Assembly (NCBI RefSeq): GCF_015277775.1
Contig: NZ_CP063849.1
Span: 1,116,001-1,180,000 of the forward strand
Length of the DNA: 64,000 bases
Reading direction: 5' to 3'
DNA from: Paludibaculum fermentans
Lineage (GTDB): Bacteria > Acidobacteriota > Terriglobia > Bryobacterales > Bryobacteraceae
The notes beneath the pieces were generated by a model. It ran no database searches and was not told where the DNA came from. It saw only the letters and a program-made list of their open reading frames with translations. A program made the position numbers and the translations under genes. Shown piece by piece: positions 60,278 to 64,000 of the stretch (position 1 is the stretch's first letter; every line of letters begins with the position of its first letter).

Positions 60278-61209
60278 TACACCTGCGCCTCGGGGCGCGC
60301 CTCCCGGGCCGAATGGTTCACCAGGTCGGCCATGTAACTGGAACGGACGAACGGTCCGGCGAAGACCTTCTTGAACCCGATCGATTCGCCGTACGCCTGC
60401 CAGCGCTCGTAGCGGTCCGGCGTCACATGCTCGGACACTTCCACATTGCGCCGCGTCGGTTGCAGGTACTGCCCGATGGTCGCCACATCGGCGTGCACGC
60501 CTCGCAGGTCGCGCAGCAGCCCGTTGACCTCGTCTTCCGTCTCACCCAGGCCCACCATCAGGCCCGATTTGGTCAGGACGTCGGCCCGATAGCTCCGCGC
60601 GAAGCCCAGCACGTCCAACGACTGCTGGTAGTTCGCCTGCGGCCGGATCCGGCGGTAGAGCCGCGCGATCGTCTCCATGTTGTGGTTGAACACATGCGGC
60701 CCGGCGTCCAGCACGCGCGCCACGGCGTCCAGGTCGCCGCAGAAGTCCGGAGTCAATACCTCCACCGTCGCCTCGGGCAGGGCTGCCCGCACGCGGCGCA
60801 CGGTCTCGGCGAAATGGTGCGAGCCGCCATCAGCGAGATCGTCGCGATTCACGCTGGTGATCACCACATAGCGCAGGCCCATCTGCGCCGCCATGCGGGC
60901 TACATTCTCAGGCTCCAGCGGATCGATGGGCATCTCCTGCTTTTCCGGCGAACCCTTGGGCACGGAGCAGAACGTGCAGCCCCGCGTACAGATATTGCCC
61001 AGGATCATGAACGTCGCCGCGCCGCGGTGGAAGCATTCGTGAATGTTCGGGCAGCGCGCCGACTCGCACACCGTGTGCAGGTTGTGGCCGCGCAGGTCGT
61101 TCTTCAGCAACTGCACCGAATGGAAATGCGTATCCGGCTTGCGCAGGAACTCCGGCAGCCGCAGGCGCTGCTTCTTGGGCCGTGGGTCCAGCTGGACGAG
61201 GGAATCCAT
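60277..61209 (-). CDS. lipA: lipoyl synthase
   Basis: Protein of 310 residues that inserts two sulfurs into octanoyl-protein. It has both iron-sulfur sites: the auxiliary cluster CESARCPNIHEC (CX4CX5C) and the radical SAM motif CTRGCTFC (CX3CX2C). The conserved VITSVNRDDLADGGSHHF and GLMVGLGETEDEV segments are typical. ATG 61209 overlaps the preceding stop (TGATG), so it is translated with the SPOR gene. It begins DSLVQLDPRPKK; a TTG one codon earlier is in frame. Confidence 0.97.
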   Translation of the reverse strand: MDSLVQLDPRPKKQRLRLPEFLRKPDTHFHSVQLLKNDLRGHNLHTVCESARCPNIHECFHRGAATFMILGNICTRGCTFCSVPKGSPEKQEMPIDPLEPENVARMAAQMGLRYVVITSVNRDDLADGGSHHFAETVRRVRAALPEATVEVLTPDFCGDLDAVARVLDAGPHVFNHNMETIARLYRRIRPQANYQQSLDVLGFARSYRADVLTKSGLMVGLGETEDEVNGLLRDLRGVHADVATIGQYLQPTRRNVEVSEHVTPDRYERWQAYGESIGFKKVFAGPFVRSSYMADLVNHSAREARPEAQV

Positions 61210-61865
61210 CAATATTTCACGACGTACGGAGATTTGACACCCAGTTCAATCAGCTTCAGGCGCGCATTGGCCACGGCTTCGTTGCCGCCCAGCGGTCCGA
61301 TGATGACGCGGAACAGCTCACTCGACTTCGGCGAAGGCGTGACGAAGCCGTGCAACCCGGTCTTGCCGCCGATCGCGCCCAGCATCGATTCCGCCTCGGC
61401 CCGGCGCGTCGCCGCTGCCTGCAGGTACATGCCCGCCGGCGGAGCCTGCACGAATCCGCCCTGCGCCGCACGGGTCGGCTCCGGCTTCGGAGTCTCCTTC
61501 TTGGCGGCTTCCTTCTTGGGCGTTTCCTTCTTCGGGGCGGGCGGCGGTTCCACCTGTTTCTTGGGAGCCGGCTCGGGCTGGCGCTCAATGGGCTGCTCGG
61601 CCGGTTTCTCCAGCGGCTTCTCGACCGTTTCCGGTTCAGTAGCCGCGGGGATGGTCTCCTTCGGAGGATTCGGCGCGTCGACAGACAGCGGAGCCTTGTC
61701 CACCGGCTTGTTCTGCGCCACCGTCGTCCCGGCGCCGGTGCTGCGGCCGGCCAGGAATCCCATGGTGAAGAAGACGCCCAGCAGTACGATCACGATGAAC
61801 AAAACGCTGAGCAGTTGTTTGTTTCCAAGGATGAGTTCAAACTCGCCGTCGTCTCTGGCTGCCAT
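61209..61865 (-). CDS. SPOR-domain membrane protein
   Basis: Protein of 218 residues with a short cytoplasmic part, one membrane segment (LLSVLFIVIVLLGVFFTMGFLAG), a long Pro/Lys/Glu-rich linker (about 60-140, repeated PKKE units such as APKKETPKKEAAKKETPKPE) and a C-terminal SPOR domain from about residue 145 (YLQAAATRRAEAESMLGAIGG, VIIGPLGGNEAVANARLKLIEL). SPOR domains bind denuded glycan strands at the septum, so a role in division is likely. It is the first gene of the spor-lipA-lnt operon. It is divergent from the YkgJ-type gene. Confidence 0.92.
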   Translation of the reverse strand: MAARDDGEFELILGNKQLLSVLFIVIVLLGVFFTMGFLAGRSTGAGTTVAQNKPVDKAPLSVDAPNPPKETIPAATEPETVEKPLEKPAEQPIERQPEPAPKKQVEPPPAPKKETPKKEAAKKETPKPEPTRAAQGGFVQAPPAGMYLQAAATRRAEAESMLGAIGGKTGLHGFVTPSPKSSELFRVIIGPLGGNEAVANARLKLIELGVKSPYVVKY

Positions 61866-61994
61866 AAACTAACCGCCGTCTCCCTAAAACATCCATCCGG
61901 CAAAATGTTGCGCGAATCGCTCGCGCACAATGCCTTATTGTCGAGAATACCCCCCATCGCCCGGCCGGCACAACCGCCATCCCGGCAGAACCGC

Positions 61995-62000
61995 TATCCT
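61995..62000 (+). promoter_or_regulatory. TANNNT box before the YkgJ-type gene
   Basis: TATCCT ends seven bases before ATG 62008, with no Shine-Dalgarno sequence. Confidence 0.45.
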
Positions 62001-62007
62001 GTCCGGT

Positions 62008-62421
62008 ATGGAAGGCGTGCGTTTCACCTGCCAGCCCGGCTGTACCCGCTGTTGCGATATGGAAGGCTATGTCTATATCACGGAACAGGATCTGAAGAAT
62101 GCAGCAGGGCAGTTGGGCCTCACTCCTGCCGAGTTTGAGAAGAAATACGTCTATCGCACCCGCCACCTGCTGCGCCTGCGCAAACCGCGCGACCGCCAGT
62201 GCCATTTCCTGCTGCACGGCGGCTGCTCGATTCATGAGAACAAACCCACCCAATGCCGTCTCTTCCCCTTCTGGCCGGAACTGCTCGAGAGTCGCAAGGA
62301 ATGGGAGAAAACCGGCCGCCGCTGTCCTGGAATCGGCAAGGGCCGCCTGATCCAAATTGGTACAGCGCATGAAACCGCTTCCGAAATGAAACTCGCCTAC
62401 CCCTCGATGTACGAGGACTAA
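62008..62421 (+). CDS. YkgJ-family cysteine-cluster protein
   Basis: Protein of 137 residues with the family's cysteine cluster: FTCQPGCTRCCDMEGYVY, CHFLLHGGCSIHENKPTQC and FWPELL, then RRCPGIGKG. The eight conserved cysteines probably bind a metal or iron-sulfur cluster. Family members are poorly characterised; some are linked to flagellin or metal handling. The start ATG 62008 is preceded by a TATCCT box and no Shine-Dalgarno sequence. The next genes are flagellar, but 98 bases and a promoter lie between. Confidence 0.9.
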   Translation: MEGVRFTCQPGCTRCCDMEGYVYITEQDLKNAAGQLGLTPAEFEKKYVYRTRHLLRLRKPRDRQCHFLLHGGCSIHENKPTQCRLFPFWPELLESRKEWEKTGRRCPGIGKGRLIQIGTAHETASEMKLAYPSMYED

Positions 62422-62472
62422 GCCCTTTCCCTCGCTCCTTCCAATTCAATCATTCTAAAGGTCCGATTCTCC

Positions 62473-62499
62473 TAATAGCGGCCCACCCGCGGCCGATAA
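62473..62499 (+). promoter_or_regulatory. sigma-28 (FliA-type) promoter of the flagellar operon
   Basis: TAAT (62473-62476), exactly 15 bases, then GCCGATAA (62492-62499). The consensus is TAAA-N15-GCCGATAA, so the -10 is perfect and the -35 differs at one base. Initiation near 62506 gives a leader of about 14 bases to ATG 62520. Confidence 0.7.
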
Positions 62500-62519
62500 G
62501 CCCTTGGCCACACATCTGC

Positions 62520-62873
62520 ATGGGATCCATCAACATGCTACCGGCCATCACCGCCCGCCTCGAAGGCTACATGGACCTGCTGGCAGACCGTCAGAAGCTC
62601 GTCGCGGCCAATCTGGCGAACCTCGATACCCCCGGCTATCGCACCAAGGATCTCGACTTCCAGTTCGAATTCCTTTCGCAGACGCCCGGCGGCACGCCCA
62701 ACGTGATCGAACCCACGGGTCTCACCATGAAGAACGATGGCAACAACGTGAGCCTCGACCGGGAATCGCGCCTGCTGGCCGAGAATGCCCTGCGCTTCAA
62801 CGTCGCCACCAACCTGCTGCGCAACGAACTGCGCACCGTCCGCAAGGCGATCGAGGAGGGCAAGGGCGCATGA
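62520..62873 (+). CDS. flgB: flagellar basal-body rod protein FlgB
   Basis: Proximal-rod protein of 117 residues. It has the N-terminal rod signature (MDLLADRQKLVAANLANLDTPGYRTKDLDF) containing the ANLANxDTPGY motif and a C-terminal amphipathic helix (NALRFNVATNLLRNELRTVRKAI) that packs against it. Length is typical. The start may be ATG 62520 or ATG 62535 (MLPAIT); neither has a strong Shine-Dalgarno sequence. The stop overlaps the flgC start (ATGA). Confidence 0.95.
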   Translation: MGSINMLPAITARLEGYMDLLADRQKLVAANLANLDTPGYRTKDLDFQFEFLSQTPGGTPNVIEPTGLTMKNDGNNVSLDRESRLLAENALRFNVATNLLRNELRTVRKAIEEGKGA

Positions 62874-63307
62874 GCCTCTTCAACCTCTTATCCGTCAGCG
62901 CATCCGGCATGGCCGCCCAGCGGGCCCGCGCCGAAGTCATCGTCGAAAACCTGGCCAACTCCGAGACCACCCGCACGCCCGATGGTGGTCCCTATCGCCG
63001 CAAGGACGTCGTCTTCGAATCCGAGGCCCAGGCATCACCCTTCTCCGCCGTCTTCCAGACCGAGATGTCCGCCGGGTCGATGGGGGTCGGGATCTCGCAG
63101 GTCGTTGAGGACAGCCGTCCGCCGGACATGCGCTACCAACCCAGCCACCCCGACGCCGACGCCCGCGGCTACGTCGCCTTCCCGCATATGAGCCCGGCCG
63201 AGGAGATGGTCGACCTCATGGGCGCCACCCGCGGCTACCAGGCCAACGTCGCCGCCATCTCGGCCGTGAAAGACATGGTTTCCAAATCCATCGACCTGAT
63301 GAAGTGA
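62870..63307 (+). CDS. flgC: flagellar basal-body rod protein FlgC
   Basis: Proximal-rod protein of 145 residues: SASGMAAQRARAEVIVENLANSETTRT at the N-terminus is the FlgC rod motif, and AEEMVDLMGATRGYQANVAAISAVKDM near the C-terminus is the conserved rod/hook helix. It begins within the last codons of flgB (ATGA), so translation is coupled. It acts with FlgB, FlgF and FliE in the rod. Confidence 0.96.
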   Translation: MSLFNLLSVSASGMAAQRARAEVIVENLANSETTRTPDGGPYRRKDVVFESEAQASPFSAVFQTEMSAGSMGVGISQVVEDSRPPDMRYQPSHPDADARGYVAFPHMSPAEEMVDLMGATRGYQANVAAISAVKDMVSKSIDLMK

Positions 63308-63314
63308 GCCGCCC

Positions 63315-63611
63315 ATGACCATCCCGCCCATTTCTCCCATTCAACTGCCGCCCAGCATCGGCCAGATCCGGGTGCAGGTGCCCGGCGGCGGTGAAACGTT
63401 CCGCTCCGTCATGAATGGAGCCGTCGAGTCGGTGAATGCCATGCAGAACGACGCCCACGCCAGCATGGAGAGCTTCCTGAACGGAGAGGGGCAGGACCTG
63501 CACAAGGTCGCCCTCGACCAGCAGAGGGCCGGCATCGCCTTCGACCTCTTTCTCCAGGTTCGCAACAAGATGGTCTCGGCTTACCAGGAAGTGATGCGCA
63601 TGCAGGTCTGA
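63315..63611 (+). CDS. fliE: flagellar hook-basal body protein FliE
   Basis: Protein of 98 residues that links the MS ring (FliF) to the rod. The C-terminal half has the FliE signature: HKVALDQQRAGIAFDLFLQVRNKMVSAYQEVMRMQV. The N-terminal third is proline-rich (IPPISPIQLPPSIG). It lies between flgC (seven-base gap) and fliF (22-base gap) in the order usual for flagellar operons. Confidence 0.95.
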   Translation: MTIPPISPIQLPPSIGQIRVQVPGGGETFRSVMNGAVESVNAMQNDAHASMESFLNGEGQDLHKVALDQQRAGIAFDLFLQVRNKMVSAYQEVMRMQV

Positions 63612-63633
63612 GCGACTGCAAGTGTAAGAAGCG

Positions 63634-64000
63634 ATGGGCCAGTTCAAGCAAATCCTCGCCGGTCTGACGCTGCGCCAGCGGCTCGTCATCCTGGTGGCCA
63701 CCGCCGCCGTAGTGGCCGGCATCGTGTTCGGCATCCACTGGAACAAGGAACGCGACCTGCGCCCGCTCTTCACGGAAGTCAGCGCCGAGGATTCCGGCGC
63801 GCTGGTGGAACGGCTCAAGGCCGCCAACGTCGCTTACAAAGTGGCCGACAACGGTACGATCCTCGTCCCGTCGGCGCGTGTGGCGGAGCTCCGCATCGAG
63901 ATGGCCGCGGCCGGCCTGCCGCGCACCGGGCGCCTGGGTTTTGAGCTCTTCGACAAGACAAACCTCGGCACGACAGACTTCGCCGAGCATGTGAACTTCC
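63634..64000 (+). CDS. fliF: flagellar MS-ring protein FliF (5' part, cut by window edge)
   Basis: The first 122 residues are visible. A cytoplasmic start (GQFKQILAGLTLRQRLVIL) leads into one membrane segment (VILVATAAVVAGIVFGIHW), then the periplasmic ring-building motif: LRPLFTEVSAEDSGALVERLKAANVAYKVADNG and LRIEMAAAGLPRTGRLGFELFDKTNLGTTDF, which is strongly conserved in FliF. The gene continues past the right edge. Only a weak AAGAAG precedes ATG 63634. Confidence 0.95.
   Translation, partial: MGQFKQILAGLTLRQRLVILVATAAVVAGIVFGIHWNKERDLRPLFTEVSAEDSGALVERLKAANVAYKVADNGTILVPSARVAELRIEMAAAGLPRTGRLGFELFDKTNLGTTDFAEHVNF

Noticed and set aside
62505-62520. sigma-54-like element TGGCCACACATCTGCA before flgB
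   Set aside because: GG and GC have the right spacing, but initiation would fall near 62531, after ATG 62520 and only a few bases before ATG 62535. The sigma-28 box fits much better.

Overview
The window looks like chromosomal DNA of an acidobacterium of the Solibacteres/Bryobacteraceae type. Base composition is high in G+C. It encodes an acidobacterial VWFA-related protein (TIGR03436 type), a BACON/Ig-like secreted protein, DUF4331, DUF3500 and DUF2339 proteins, a PEP-CTERM protein and several secreted, Tat-like glycoside hydrolases. Family calls rest on motifs read from the translations; no database search was run. I see no phage, insertion sequence, CRISPR array or other mobile element.

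Layout. 1-688: 3' part of a secreted ThuA-like gene. 801-7034: a leftward operon for an EmrAB-TolC-type efflux system (tolC, emrA, emrB) that ends in its own sigma-54 activator; a sigma-54 promoter and activator-like palindromes lie upstream of tolC. 7106-9376: an SPL-like radical SAM protein and, divergently, a nitrilase-fold protein. 9418-13511: a GH116 glycosidase and a secreted helical protein. 13566-16705: a LssY-C/hydrolase gene broken by four clustered single-base insertions, then a TPR esterase. 16717-19257: GNAT, DinB-like, transglutaminase-like and KirBac genes. 19264-25913: LarA-like racemase, lipoprotein, zinc-ribbon protein, ThrB, Gfo/Idh oxidoreductase and a fucose-isomerase-like enzyme. 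26078-27328: tRNA-Lys, VOC protein, AraC regulator. 27559-30357: DUF4331 protein and a TPR protein. 30458-35243: S9 peptidase, zinc-ribbon protein, tandem-domain esterase. 35274-41746: DUF2339 membrane protein, M48 protease, coiled-coil protein, a doubtful ORF and an M23 peptidase. 41788-47298: DUF3500, a beta-propeller protein, HAD phosphatase, PEP-CTERM protein, and a VWA / orphan S24 peptidase pair. 47559-55964: BACON-like protein, KDG kinase, secreted tandem RidA, small membrane protein, MoxR, YchF-like GTPase, alpha/beta hydrolase. 55949-62421: GH36 and GH20 glycosidases, Lnt, LipA, SPOR protein, YkgJ protein. 62520-64000: the start of a flagellar basal-body operon (flgB, flgC, fliE, fliF) behind a sigma-28-like promoter.

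How it fits together. Several units point to plant or microbial polysaccharide use: GH116, GH36, GH20, esterases, a fucose-isomerase-like enzyme, a Gfo/Idh oxidoreductase and a KDG kinase. Envelope functions also recur: efflux pump, Lnt, SPOR, M23 and M48 peptidases, DUF2339 and PEP-CTERM.

Three regulatory observations stand out. First, the efflux operon has every part of a self-contained sigma-54 circuit. Second, about ten genes carry a TANNNT box 6-9 bases before an ATG that mostly lacks a Shine-Dalgarno sequence, which points to leaderless transcription. Third, flgB has a near-consensus sigma-28 promoter. I found no obvious new defence or mobile system; the most unusual protein is a LexA-like S24 peptidase without a DNA-binding domain, encoded behind a VWA protein.
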